64,000 bases of DNA, taken from positions 14,587,415 to 14,651,414 of the forward strand of contig CM037840.1 in the NCBI GenBank assembly GCA_021234535.1, in the 5' to 3' direction. The stretch comes from Stichopus chloronotus (Eukaryota; Echinodermata; Holothuroidea; Aspidochirotida; Stichopodidae). Within the stretch, counting starts at the first letter, position 1, and every line of letters begins with the position of its first letter. The notes beneath the pieces were generated by a model that saw only the letters and a program-made list of their open reading frames with translations, searched no databases and was not told the DNA's origin. Of the stretch, positions 24,478 through 35,522 are shown piece after piece. The position numbers and the translations under genes are program-made.

Positions 24478-25569
24478 CTGAGGACAAAAAAAAAAAAAAA
24501 AAATCCAGACCATAGCAGGCACCTCACGTCCTAAAGGGATTCCACAACATCTTAACAAATTTATACCAACCATGCTGCTTTTCAAAAGCAAAAAAAAAAA
24601 AAAAAAACACATTCCAGAAAAGCTGAACAATCATAACTCTGACAGTTTGTTTTTTAAGCTGCAATACTTCCACAGTGCTGCCCTAGTCCGGAACGATGTT
24701 GTAAAACTTAAAAAAAAATTGCTGTGATAACTTCCATAAAATGTTGAGATACAACTAACTACACTGCAACTAATCACGGCAATCCCATCACACGCCGAAA
24801 CCATTCTAGACAAAATGTGACAGAAAAGACAACATCTGCAACACATCCTATCAAATAAAAATTTCCTGCAGGTGTGGACAATTGTATGTATTGTGGTAAG
24901 GTGGACTGACACAGGCTAAAATGGGCTAACAACAGCTGAGAGGGTCATGAGTCTTACATAGCCATGAGTTTTGCTGATCAAAACCAGATGACTCACCCTG
25001 TGGGATGAAAGCTATTTCAATTTTTTTTCTTTTATTTTATATTATTTCCTGTATAATGAGGGAAAAGTTGTTTCTAATGTGTCTGAAGAATGAGACCTCT
25101 GCAACAACTTTGCTATCATCAAGAAATCTGGGCAATTTAAAGTTTCTGAACATGTTCAGAAGCAGGCACTGAATAGAGCTTTGTTTATCACCCTTATCAA
25201 TTCTCCTTCTGATGTTACATTTCATATACAAAATTTGTAGTAGGAGCATGAAAGAAAGCTATCTTCAAGTTAAACTGATATTCTGGCAAATTATATTTTC
25301 TTACCATGGGAATCCCAGGAAAAGTGTTCCCAAGGACATTGCTTTCATAAAGTCAAAGAGATACTGATAAAAACAAAACGAGCACATTAAGTAGCCAGTA
25401 CTCTTTACAGAGTATCCTATTTCAGAAATTAAGGGATAATTTTGTAATTATCTGAAAGAGGTAATTCAAACAAACAAAAACCAAAAATGTTAATCTCTCT
25501 GCATACACAATGTTAACTACTCATTGGACTCTCTCGGATCCCCAATGGCAGCCAGCAGAATAAACTTAC
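24478..25569 (-). other. Intron of about 1.1 kb
   Basis: Non-coding, with poly-A/poly-T runs near 24487 and 24592. A possible 15-nt phase-1 exon near 24998-25012 was rejected because its acceptor lacks a pyrimidine tract. Confidence 0.55.
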
Positions 25570-26172
25570 GAGTGGTTGCAATGGTCGTCGGTGACAGCGT
25601 TGTCGGTGCCGGCGTCGTCGGAGAAGACGTCGTTGGTGCCGTTTTTGTTGTGGTTGGAGCCGGAGTCATGGTTTCTGCTGTGGTTTTCTCTGCTTCCATA
25701 GTCGTCTCCGATGGGGTGATGGTAGTTGAGACCTTTGTCGTCGTACTCGCTGCGGTAGTCTCCGTCGCGGTGGAAGATATCGTCGTGGCGACCGGACTAG
25801 CGGTCGTCACAGGTGTCGTGGTGGTATCCACGACAGTCGTCGGGCTCTCTGTGCAAGGGACCATCCTGCAGCATTTGACGCGAAGCTCGTAATTGTAACA
25901 GAGGAGAGCTAAGTAGAGGACATTGTGACAGACAAGACCATTAGTTTTGTCGCAGGTGACCTGCTGTCCTTGTATGTCATCAAAGGGATAATCTGGCATC
26001 GCTGTGATCCTGCACTCCGCACCGACCACGTCATCCACACTGCTGCACACACCGGGGTTATTAGCTACCACATCTTCGATTTTTTCCGTTTCTTGAGGAC
26101 TCAACCAGTCCACCTTGCCGCCCTTTTCATCGTCCCACCAGTCGGTGAACTCGCAGACTTCGACCTCACAGG
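25570..26172 (-). CDS. CysD domain exon 6 (FxxW variant) with Thr-rich tail
   Basis: An exon of 201 codons, acceptor CATTCCTTGCACAG, donor GTAAGTTT, phase 1-1. CysD: CEVEVCEFTDWWDDE, so the first Trp of WxxW is Phe, which removes the C-mannosylation target. It continues GVCSSVDDVVGAEC, QVTCDKTNGLVC, LLCYNYELRVKCCRMVPC, ten Cys. The tail of about 97 residues is ESPTTVVDTTTTPV, then Thr/Ala/Pro clusters ending TTIATT. The tail is more GC-rich than neighbouring tails and not built of long repeats. Confidence 0.92.
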
Positions 26173-26782
26173 CTGTGCAAGGAATGACAGAGAGCCATTG
26201 AAAAGAACTTGGGTAAGAGAAAGAACCTGACAGGAGGGCTCAAAATAAGCTTCAAGAAGGTATGAAACAAGCGATTCTGAGTACGAGCACTGGCGTTTTT
26301 CTTCACAAGCAACGTCATTTCCCTATGGGTGTAGACACTCCACACATAATTTTATGGAAACCAAGAAACCATAATTTTATGGAAGCCAAGAAGGGCAATT
26401 TACTCAAACATTTAAGATGAATTTGCTTCTTTTGAAGCAGAAAAATAATAGCTCAACGTAACTCATGTAAAACCCAACTCAACTGGTCGCTGAAGGGAGA
26501 GACACTGACCAAAAATAAAACAGAAAGGACCAATTATCGCTACCAGTTTCGGGGGGAGGTGGGCATCATGGGAAACAGTCAGTATTTTGTACATCAGTGC
26601 CCGCGGTTATTTTCAGTCCTGCTAAATAATTAATTCGGTGAGGGTTGTCACCTCCTTCATATAGAAAGGATCTCAAAACCATAAGAAAAAAAAGGAAGAT
26701 ACTACCTTGCAAGGGGGACAATTTTACATAAGATAGTCTGAAGGTTACTGATTGCATGATACCGTGAAAATATAGTACTCAC
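26173..26782 (-). other. Intron of about 0.6 kb
   Basis: Non-coding. It contains a local direct repeat (ataattttatggaa, near 26346 and 26371). No exon was seen. Confidence 0.55.
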
Positions 26783-28639
26783 GTGTTGTGACTGGAAATG
26801 TCCTTGTTGTTGCTTTTGTGGTGGTTGTGGGCAGGGTTGTGGAAGGCACCGCAGTTGATGAGGTGGTTGTTGCTTCTGTGGTTGGAACTTTCTTTGTAGT
26901 GGGCAAAGTGGTTGTAGATATAGTTGTCTCTTCTGGAGTCACTTCCTCTGATGTTGTATCTATAGGTGGCTCTGTCGGAACAGTGGTTGTGGAGAGAGTG
27001 GTAGTTGCCACTGTTGTCGGGAGAGTGGTTGTTACTTCTACTTTGGTGGTTGGTTCTGTTGTAGTTGGCTTCGTGGTGGTCTGTTCTGTGGTAGTTTGTT
27101 TTGTGGTAGTTGGTTCTGTGGTTGTTGGCTGTGTGGTTGTCATTTGGGCGGTTGTTGCCTTTGTGGTGGTAGGTGGTGATGTCACCTCCTCTGTGGTTTC
27201 TCCTCCTGTAGTCTCAGGTGGTGGAGTTGGCTCTGTTGTTGTTGACTGTGTAGTGGTAGGATGGGTAGTGGTTGGTTCTGTGGTAGTTTGTTTTGTGGTG
27301 GTTGGCTCTGTGGTTGTTGGTTGTGTGCTTGTTGGTTGTATGGTAGTTGCCTTTGTGGTGGTAGGTGGTGATGTTTCCACCTCCTCTGTAGTTTCTCCTC
27401 CTGTAGTTTCAGGTGGTGGAGTTGGCTCTGTTGTTGTTGAATGTGCAGTGGTAGGATGGGTGGTGGTTGGTTCTGGGGTCGTTTGTTTTGTAGTGGTTGG
27501 ATGTGTGGTTGTACCTTGGGTGGTTGCTTTTGTGGTGGTAGGTGGTGATGTCACCTCCTTTGTAGTTTCTCCTCCTGTAGTCTCAGGTGGTGGAGTTGGC
27601 TCTGTTGTTGTTGACTGTGTGGTGATGGGATGGGTGATGGTTGGTTCTGTGGTAGTTTGTTTTGTGGTGGTTGGTTCTGTGGTTGTTGGCTGTGTGGTTG
27701 TCGTTTGGGCGGTTGTTGCCTTTGTGGTGGTAGGTGGTGATGTTTCCACCTCCTCTGTAGTTTCTCCTCCTGTAGTCTCAGGTGGTGGAGTTGGCTCTGT
27801 TGTTGTTGACTGTGTGGTGATGGGATGGGTGGTGGTTGGTTCTGTGGTAGTTTGTTTTGTGGTGGTTGGTTCTGTGGTTGTTGGGTGTGTGGTTGTCGTT
27901 TGGGCTGTTGTTGCCTTTGTGGTGGTAGGTGGTGATGTTTCGACCTCCTTTGTGGTTTTTCCTCCTGTGGTCTCGGGTGGTAGAGTTGGCTTTGTTGTTG
28001 TTGACTGTGTGGTGGTAAGATGGGTGGTAGTTGGTTCAATGGTAGTTTGTTTTGTGGTGGTTGGTTCTGTGGTTGTTGTTTGAGTAGTTGTTGCCTTTGT
28101 GGTGGTAAGTGATGTTGTCACCTCCTCTGTAAATTCTCCTCCTGTGGTCTCTGGTGGAGGCGTTGGTGCTGTTGTTGACTGTGTAGTGGTAGGATGGGTG
28201 GTCCTCGGTTCTGTGGTAGGATGGGTGTTGGTTGGTTCTGTGGTAGTTTGTATTGTGGTGGTTGTTTCTGTGGTAGTTTGTCTTGTTGTGGTTGGTGCCA
28301 TTGTGGTCGGCTGTGTTGTGGTTGATTCACAAGGTACTGTCCAGCAGCATTTAATTCTCACTTCATAATTGAAACAGAATTTTCCTTTTAACGGATTCTG
28401 TTTACAGAGCAAACCATTCTCCAGGTCACAGGAAACATCTTGACCTTCAATATCTTCAAACGGATAATCAGGCAATGAAGAGATACGGCATTCAATATCA
28501 ACCACTTCACCGCAGATGCCTGGATAGAGTTCAGCAATATCTTTTATATGTTCCTCCTCTGTGGGCTTATGGTAGTCAACTTTACCTCCATTCTCATCAT
28601 CTTCAAAGCCTGTCCATTCACAGACTGTTTGATAGCATT
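26783..28639 (-). CDS. CysD domain exon 5 (WxxF variant) with long PTS tail
   Basis: An exon of 619 codons, acceptor TTGATTTGCAG, donor GTGAGTAC, phase 1-1. CysD: CYQTVCEWTGFEDDE, so the second Trp of WxxW is Phe. It continues GICGEVVDIEC, DVSCDLENGLLC, KFCFNYEVRIKCCWTVPC, ten Cys. The tail of about 510 residues is a Thr array with a 65-residue (195-bp) period in most units: TEPTPPPETTGGETTEEVET, SPPTTTKATTAQTTTTQP, TTTEPTTTKQTTTEP. The end (KVEVTTTLPTT to TTRTFPVTTR) is non-repetitive. Expected to be heavily O-glycosylated. Confidence 0.93.
27180..28170 (-). repeat. Coding tandem repeat, mainly 195-bp period
   Basis: The segment encoding PPPETTGGE recurs near 27201, 27396, 27569, 27764, 27959 and 28137, giving spacings of about 195, 173, 195, 195 and 178 bp. 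All are in frame. The short units lack one or more Thr/Pro sub-blocks. Confidence 0.88.
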
Positions 28640-30877
28640 CTGCAAATCAAAATGTAGATTTACGTATGGTTAGCTGTTTACATTTGGTGATTCTGGAGTG
28701 GCTGGTTGATGCATTACTATGGCCTTTGCTTCAATTTCTCAAGGTTTCAATTAAATTGCCACACCACTGTTATCTTTGCTTGCTGGTTCTTTGATGCGAT
28801 TTTTTCAAAACTTTACCAAATGGGATGAACAAGTTTGTTTGACATATCTAAGTGGACTGTTTACAGACTGCATCCTGAGCATAATTAGATTTCCTGATTA
28901 TACGTAACCATCATGATCAAATCACTCCAAGAGTATAAGGTGATTGTAAGATGACAAACTTTTACTTGCAATACTTCACCCATCTGAAGCTTCTCACACT
29001 GAAAGAAATTGATTCACTTAACTAACAATTAATCCACGACACATGGTCTATCAAAATTGCACAATTTATGAGCCCCCAAATCCCCCCAAAAATCATTATA
29101 GAAAATGGTCCGTTTGACATTGTTTACAACCACATATTTTCATTAGCTCTTTGAAACAATTGTAACATTCTGAAACATCACCACTTTATTCACAATCTTC
29201 CCATTCAAATGATTCTTTTTCTTGGTGCAAGGGCCACTGATCCAAAACATTCACATGTGATCAAATCAAAGTTCCAAAGGAAAAGAGTCATTCTTGTGAA
29301 TGCAGCAACCAATCCAATTCGTAGTAATTACTTGTCACTTTCACTACACCAAACTTTACTTACAAACTGAAGTAGCATGCATTTGTCTCTGTTGCAGAAA
29401 TATCAAGAGGTTCATTTACAAAGCCACCAAATACATCGTTTTGTTCTCCAAGGTTTCACAAATATATCTGAAGACATGTACATCATACCTACTGAGGTTC
29501 CATTATGGTCAGAGATATTAGGAACTGTTCAGGGATACAAGTCTTAAGACTTGTCAAAATGCATGACAACATGTCCATGAACTAAGTTCACAACCTGGGA
29601 TATCCCTCTGAAATTTTGCTACATTTTTTTCACAGATTGAAGATTAAGTCATCTGCATGGTACTACTTTTAAGACCTTGCACACTGCTTAAAGCGAATTC
29701 GACTGTTTGTGGAAAACATTTTGAGAGATGTGACTTCTTTTTTTAAAAATTTTTTACATGATCAAACTAATTCCACCGACCAAGATGTTGTGGACAATTC
29801 CAGGTCTGCTTCTCACTTTCAAGAGGCAGTTTGCTTTATTCAATGATTAACATGATTCTCATTGAGTGTCTCACTCTACAATATTAATTTATTATGTTGA
29901 GCTGATCATGTGCACAGGAACAAGATTTATTGGTAAATTGTTGTTGGGATATGGCTTAATAACTCAATAACCCAACATTTAATTTGGCAGTACAAGTCTT
30001 TGCTTGTTTTATTAAGAAATGCACATGAGTGGGTGAAACTCATGACGGTACACATGCAAGCATGATAATTGGCTACTTCCATGTCTCGTACCTCTGCGCA
30101 CCATCGCTGCTCTGCAGAGAGACGAAGGACACCCTGCACACATTACACAACTCTGTAAAACCATGTCACAGTCGGAAAGACCACTACCAATGAAGCTGTA
30201 GACCTGTAATTGAGCCGTTAACCAGAGAAATACTGGAATACTATGGAACTGCTACATGCTAGAAAATTCCAAAATAACCTGGCACAAGACCAATGGACAG
30301 TGAGTGATTGCAATTTTCATAACCACATTTTCTATTTAAAATAAGGAAGCCTTATTCAAACACCATAAATCTGATTTAAATAACACTGCTTGTTGGTGGG
30401 AACTCAAGAATTTGGTTAATGCTCAGCCCAGAAATGGCTCCTTGGAGATGACAATGTTTGTGACACACAGCCAAACTTATTCATGAAGGGCGATTGCATA
30501 AAATTTAAATAAAAAAATACTGAGCTATTCTCTATGCCATATGGGCAAACCATTGCTGGAGGCTGTTAAGATTTACAACAGATCCAGATGTGTGTCCTAC
30601 AAGAAAACTGACATTAGATGATGAGAAATGAGTTAAACCCACACCAAAAGATGCATGAAATAGAAATGTTATTTACACTCTGCAAAATTTCACCTTACAA
30701 TCACACCATTAAAGACAGAAAAGTTAACAAAAAGGCCTCGCAGATGACATTTCAGAAAATTGAGGACACACACTTACACAAGTGCCACTGTCATCTCCAG
30801 TTTTTCACAATTATGAAAAGTTTCAATTATAAAATCATGAACTTGATATAACAATGGAGAACACAACAATTTTTTAC
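28640..30877 (-). other. Intron of about 2.2 kb
   Basis: AT-rich non-coding sequence. I see no exon candidate with matching phase and no mobile-element end. Confidence 0.55.
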
Positions 30878-32821
30878 CTGTTGTGCTGCTAACTTGAGTT
30901 GATGAGAATACAGTCGTTGACTTGAGGGTTGTTGGATGGGTAGTGGGACTAGCCGTTATATGTGTAGTAGTTGGTTGAATTGTTCCCTTTGTTGTAGTGG
31001 GTTCTGTTTCCACAACTTCACTTGTTGTTTCCTCTCCTGTCGTTGCAGGTGGTGGTGTTGGCTGTGAAGTTGTTGGATGGGTAGTGGGACTAGCCGTTAT
31101 ATGTGTAGTAGTTGGTTGAATTGTTCCCTTTGTTGTAGTGGGTTCTGTTTCCACAACTTCACTTGTTGTTTCCTCTGCTGTCGTTACAGGTGGCGGTGTT
31201 GGCTGTGAAGTTGTTGGATGGGTAGTTGGACTAGTCGTTATTTGTGTAGTAGTTGGTCCAGTTGTTCCCTTTGTTGTAGTGGGTTCTGTTTCCACAACTT
31301 CACTTGTTGTTTCCTCTCCTGTCGTTGCAGGTGGCGGTGTTGGCTGTGAAGTTGTTGGATGGGTAGTTGGACTAGTCCTTGTTTGTGTAGTAGTTGGTTG
31401 AGTGGTTCTCTTTGTTGTAGTGGGTTCTGTTTCCACAACTTCACTTGTTGTTTCCTCTCCCGTCGTGGCAGGAGGTGGTGTTGGCACTGAAGTTGTTGGA
31501 CGGGTAGTGGGACTAGTCGTAATTTGTGTAGTAGTTGGTCCAGTTGTTCCCTTTGTTGTAGTGGGTTCTGTTTCCACAACTTCACTTGTTGTTTCCTCTC
31601 CTGTCGTTGCAGGTGGCGGTGTTGGCTGTGAAGTTGTTGGATGGGTAGTTGGACTAGTCGTTATTTGTGTAGTAGTTGGTACAGTTGTTCCCTCTGTTGT
31701 AGTGGGTTCTGTTTCCACAACTTCACTTGTTGTTTCCTCTCCCGTCATTGCAGGTGGGGGTGTTGGCTGTGAAGTTGTTGGATGGGTAGTTGGACTAGTC
31801 GTTATTTGTGTAGTAGTTGGTACAGTTGTTCCCTTTGTTGTAGTGGGTTCTGTTTCCACAACTTCACTTGTTGTTTCCTCTCCCGTCGTTGCAGGTGGTG
31901 GTGTTGGCTGTGAAGTTGTTGGATGGGTAGTTGGACTAGTCGTTATTTGTGTAGTAGTTGGTACAGTTGTTCCCTTTGTTGTAGTGGGTTCTGTTTCCAC
32001 AACTTCACTTGTTGTTTCCTCTCCTGTCGTTGCAGGTGGTGGTGTTGGCTGTGAAGTTGTTGGATGGGTAGTTGGACTAGTCGTTATTTGTGTAGTAGTT
32101 GGTACAGTTGTTCCCTTTGTTGTAGTGGGTTCTGTTTCCACAACTTCACTTGTTGTTTCCTCTCCTGTCGTTGCAGGTGGTGGTGTTGGCTGTGAAGTTG
32201 TTGGATGGGTAGCTGGACTAGTCTTTATTTGTGTAGTAGTTGGTCGAGTTGTTCCCTTTGTTGTAGTGGGTTCTGTTTCCACAAATTCACTTGTTGTTTC
32301 CTCTCCTGTCGTTGCAGGTGGGGGTGTAGACTGTGTAGTTGTTGGATGGGTAGTTGGACTAGTTGAAGGTAGTTTTGCTTCCTCTGTGGTTGGAGATGGT
32401 GCTTCTGTAATTTCTAATGTAGGTTCTTCTTCTGATGTCATCTCTGATGGTAATGTTGTCGTTGCCAATGTGAGAGTTGTTGATACAGTCCCTTGTGAGC
32501 TTGGTCCACATGGAACGTATTCACAACACAACAACCTGATCTCATAATCGTAACAGAGAATTCCACGACGCCAATGATTCTGGCATACCAGTCCGTGAGT
32601 GAGATTGCAACAAACATCCTGGTCCTCAATATCCTCAAAAGGAAAGTCGGGGTATTCCTTGATTCTACACATGATGTCTTCAGGCTCCCCACAAATGTCT
32701 GGATTCAAAGCGATCACCTTGTGGATGTCCTCGATTTCTTGGGAACCGGTATAGTTCATATGGTCGCTGTCGCCTTCGTCGCTGTACCAGCCCGTCCATT
32801 CACAGACTTTTTCGTAACACT
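30878..32821 (-). CDS. CysD domain exon 4 with long 47-residue-repeat PTS tail
   Basis: An exon of 648 codons, acceptor ATGTTTCAG, donor GTAAAA, phase 1-1. CysD: CYEKVCEWTGWYSDEG, sequon NYT, DICGEPEDIMC, DVCCNLTHGLVC (sequon NLT), ILCYDYEIRLLCCEYVPC. A short acidic bridge (EEEPTLEITEAPSP) leads into ten tandem copies of a 47-residue repeat: ATTGEETTSEVVETEPTTTK, GTTVPTTTQITTSPTTHP, TTSQPTPPP. The repeats alternate a Glu-rich strip with Thr/Pro clusters, so charge recurs every 47 residues. It is a mucin-type O-glycosylated region. The strong DNA identity between copies points to recent homogenisation. Confidence 0.93.
30905..32330 (-). repeat. Ten-copy 141-bp coding tandem repeat
   Basis: Copies are spaced 141 bp apart; the segment encoding TSEVVETEP recurs near 31010, 31150, 31290, 31430, 31570 and onward. 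Inner copies differ by a few bases; the first copy (SEFVETEP) and the last two (GTIQPTTTHITASP) are the most divergent, as expected from homogenisation at the centre of an array. Confidence 0.92.
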
Positions 32822-33562
32822 CTGAAACATATAACAAACAAATTATCGAAATGGAGAAAGTTGAATACAAAATGAAAGAGAGATGATCGAGTGGGCACGC
32901 TGGGAGCGATGCAACTTAAAGATCTTCCTGTCCCATGTCAGTTTAATACTCTGAGACAATAATAAGGTTGTGTGAAGAAGTCAAAAAGCATTTCACTTTC
33001 ATAGATGATTTAAGGAACCACCTGAATGTACGCTGGCAGCCTCTGACTGGCAGCAAGTTTGGCTGCCTGGGATCAAATGCTGCATATTTCCAGCAGAGGC
33101 CCCAGTCTTCCCAATCAGTGTAAGTACACAATTAATATAGAACAATGGCTCACCTGGACTGAAGTAGTATCTAGAAGCAGTGGAGCCATTTGCCCTACCA
33201 GTAATGGTTGTGCATTCAAATCAATTGTTAAATATGGGAGATGAAGTTTTTCAATCATCAAATGTGTAATGAGTAAATAAACGCCGATGTTATCGGTGAG
33301 CTGCTTGTATGTACTGTTTAATAATTAATAAAACCAATCTTAGAATTTATGAGAACCAATATTCCTTGATCATTCTGTCATTTCAAGGAAAGAAATTAGA
33401 TCAAAAGATACACAAAAACTATAGCAGAATACTGTGCTACTGAAAATCACACATACCTTAGTTACATACAGTAAGCCAAAGAATCAATCATCGAGTGAAT
33501 ACATACATCCCATCTATTCTCCCCTCCTATCTACCTACCCATCAATGTATCAGGTCACATAC
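32822..33562 (-). other. Intron of about 0.74 kb
   Basis: Non-coding. A donor-like site at about 33150 lacks an acceptor that would give an in-phase exon. Nothing else was recognised. Confidence 0.55.
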
Positions 33563-33973
33563 CTGTTGTTGCGGGAGACGATGGCATCAACCTCGTTGTT
33601 GTTTCTTCAAATACCGGTGGGGTAGCCACAGTAGGGGTAGTGGGCACCTTAACCTCATCACACGGTACGAAATAGCAGCAGTTCACTCGGATTTCGTAGT
33701 TGTAACAGCGCTTTTCCTGAGGTCCATAGTTCTCACATACCAAGCCACTGGTGCCATCACAGGTGACGTCCTGGTTGAGGATTTGGTCAAATGGCTTAGA
33801 CGGATCATCAACCAACCTGCACTGGATGTCAGAGGCTCCATGGAGGCAGACGTCGGGGTGAGCATTCGTCACGGCATGGACGTCCTCCGTCTCAAACGGA
33901 AGCAGAACGTCGACACTGCCTCCCATCTCGTCGTCATACCAGTCGGTCCATGTGCACTTCTGGACGAGACAAG
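33563..33973 (-). CDS. CysD domain exon 3 with short tail
   Basis: An exon of 137 codons, acceptor CGCTCTTAACAG, donor GTATGTG, phase 1-1. CysD: CLVQKCTWTDWYDDE, then HPDVCLHGASDIQC, DVTCDGTSGLVC, KRCYNYEIRVNCCYFVPC, ten Cys. WxxW is canonical (WTDW). Tail about 35 residues: VPTTPTVATPP, then ETTTRLMPSSPATT. The base composition of the domain is more GC-rich than that of neighbouring exons. Expected to act as a disulfide-bonded spacer as in other CysD modules. Confidence 0.92.
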
Positions 33974-35123
33974 CTGTTAAGAGCGAAATCCAAACTTAGG
34001 TAAATGTAAAGGGAATCATTCATATCGTCACAGGAATTTCAACCGAGGAAGAATGTCCCTTTTCGATGAAAGCACTTATCTAGACATCACACTTGCATTT
34101 TTGTTCATGAATCAACATACTGCAGTTTAAGAGACTATCTAAATTATCCACCACTGTACACAGTTCATGATTTTTTCACCTAAACACTTGTTCATGTAAA
34201 AATCACCTTTTGCCCAACCCCAGCCCTCCCCCCTCCCCTGGCAGGTACTTTCCATAATTGCTGGATATATGAACAGTAGCTATGATACAGTCGCTAGGAT
34301 CTGTCGCAGAAAATGGTTCAAACCACAAAAACACCATGACCTATTCCTGTCACTGTGATGATGCAATGGTGTTGGTTTTTGGGTTAATCACAGAGTAAAT
34401 TAAGCACTAGCTATAGCATCATTGTCACAGGGACAGGTCATGCAAATCACATCTATGGCAGACAAAGCATCTTAAGCAAGAGAATGAAGTTGCCTGACTG
34501 TTCTGCAATGGACTCCACATATGATAGCCTTTGGGTAAATGTACGTATTATCTATTGACTGAAAGGCTTATTTACAGATGTTTAAGCCATCACTAGGAAA
34601 ATTAGGTTCCTCGTGGCATAAAAACTTTCCATAACATTCAACTCAAAGACACACAAAAACCACAAGCACCTGAGGTCTATGACATAGGGAAGCTTACTTT
34701 GTAGATATAGGCATGTTATTGTCTGCCTGTGGTCACTACAACAAATGGAGATGAGTGATCACCAAACAGCTCTCCAGCATTACCCAACAATATCTGCATA
34801 TAGGTTGGGTATGTAACATGCGGTACGACAGTCCAGAGCAGTAGCTCCTTAGGGGAGCCTAACAAATCTGACCCAAGATCATCTAAGATGGCATTGCTGC
34901 TACCCATTGCAATAAGGATAGCAACCAGACATGTTCCAGTGCTTATTTCTCTCAGATACACAGAGTCCATAAGTGTCCACTCCAGCGTGTGGGATATGTA
35001 GTCTGCATAACGACAAGCAGTGTGAAGCTTGCGAGCCTAAGATGATCTTAAGTTGGATTTTTGAGGCTTCCCTTATGGGGATAATCACAAAGATATTTCA
35101 AGACATTTCAAGATGAAGCTAAC
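33974..35123 (-). other. Intron of about 1.15 kb
   Basis: Non-coding. It contains an imperfect inverted repeat at 34331-34446 (separate entry). No exon candidate was seen. Confidence 0.55.
34331..34446. repeat. Imperfect inverted repeat, possible fold-back element
   Basis: The left arm holds atgacctattcctgtcactg then tgatgatgc. The right arm, read in reverse complement, holds atgacctgtccctgtgacaa then tgatgc. The spacer is about 50 bp. It could be a decayed MITE-like hairpin or chance; no target-site duplication was established. Confidence 0.45.
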
Positions 35124-35522
35124 CTGTTGTAGGCTTGACAGAAGAAGAAACTGCTGTGGGAACAGTAGTTTGGGTAACTGATGTGGGAGGCAGGGTGGTT
35201 GATGCCTTGGAACACAGCTCATATCTACAGCAGTACAATCTCACTTTGTAATTGGAACAAGGATGACCTTCATAGTAGAGATTCTCACAGACTAGGCCAT
35301 CATCAAGGTCACAACACACCTCCTGACCCTGGATGTCTTTAAAGAGCACATCTGGGTTTTCCACATCACGGCACTCAATGTCTTCCACATATTCACATAT
35401 CTCCATATTATCTTCCAAAATTTCGTGGATGTCTTCAATCTCGTGGGTGGCGTTTCTACTGATTGGTTGGCCTTTTTCATCATCATACCAATCCGTCCAC
35501 TCGCAAATCTTCTCACGACAAA
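35124..35522 (-). CDS. CysD domain exon 2 with short Thr/Pro tail
   Basis: An exon of 133 codons, acceptor TTATTTCTCAG, donor GTTAGC (weaker than the rest), phase 1-1. CysD spans about residues 1-103: CREKICEWTDWYDDE, the sequon NAT, MEICEYVEDIEC, VCCDLDDGLVC, HPCSNYKVRLYCCRYELC. The first half of the conserved pair EVCCD has CC, giving eleven Cys, one more than the usual ten; CysD 4 and CysD 7 share this. The tail (about 30 residues) is STTLPPTSVTQTT-like. Canonical WxxW is intact and could be C-mannosylated. Confidence 0.92.

Noticed and set aside
24998..25012. 15-nt phase-1 microexon candidate between ATAG and GTGAGT
   Set aside because: The acceptor is preceded by an A-rich stretch with no pyrimidine tract.
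22274..32547. Plus-strand Val/Gly-rich frames opposite the Thr-rich tails
   Set aside because: They are antisense of ACA/ACC/ACT/CCA-rich coding sequence. The minus strand has CysD domains and splice sites in continuous frame with the tails.
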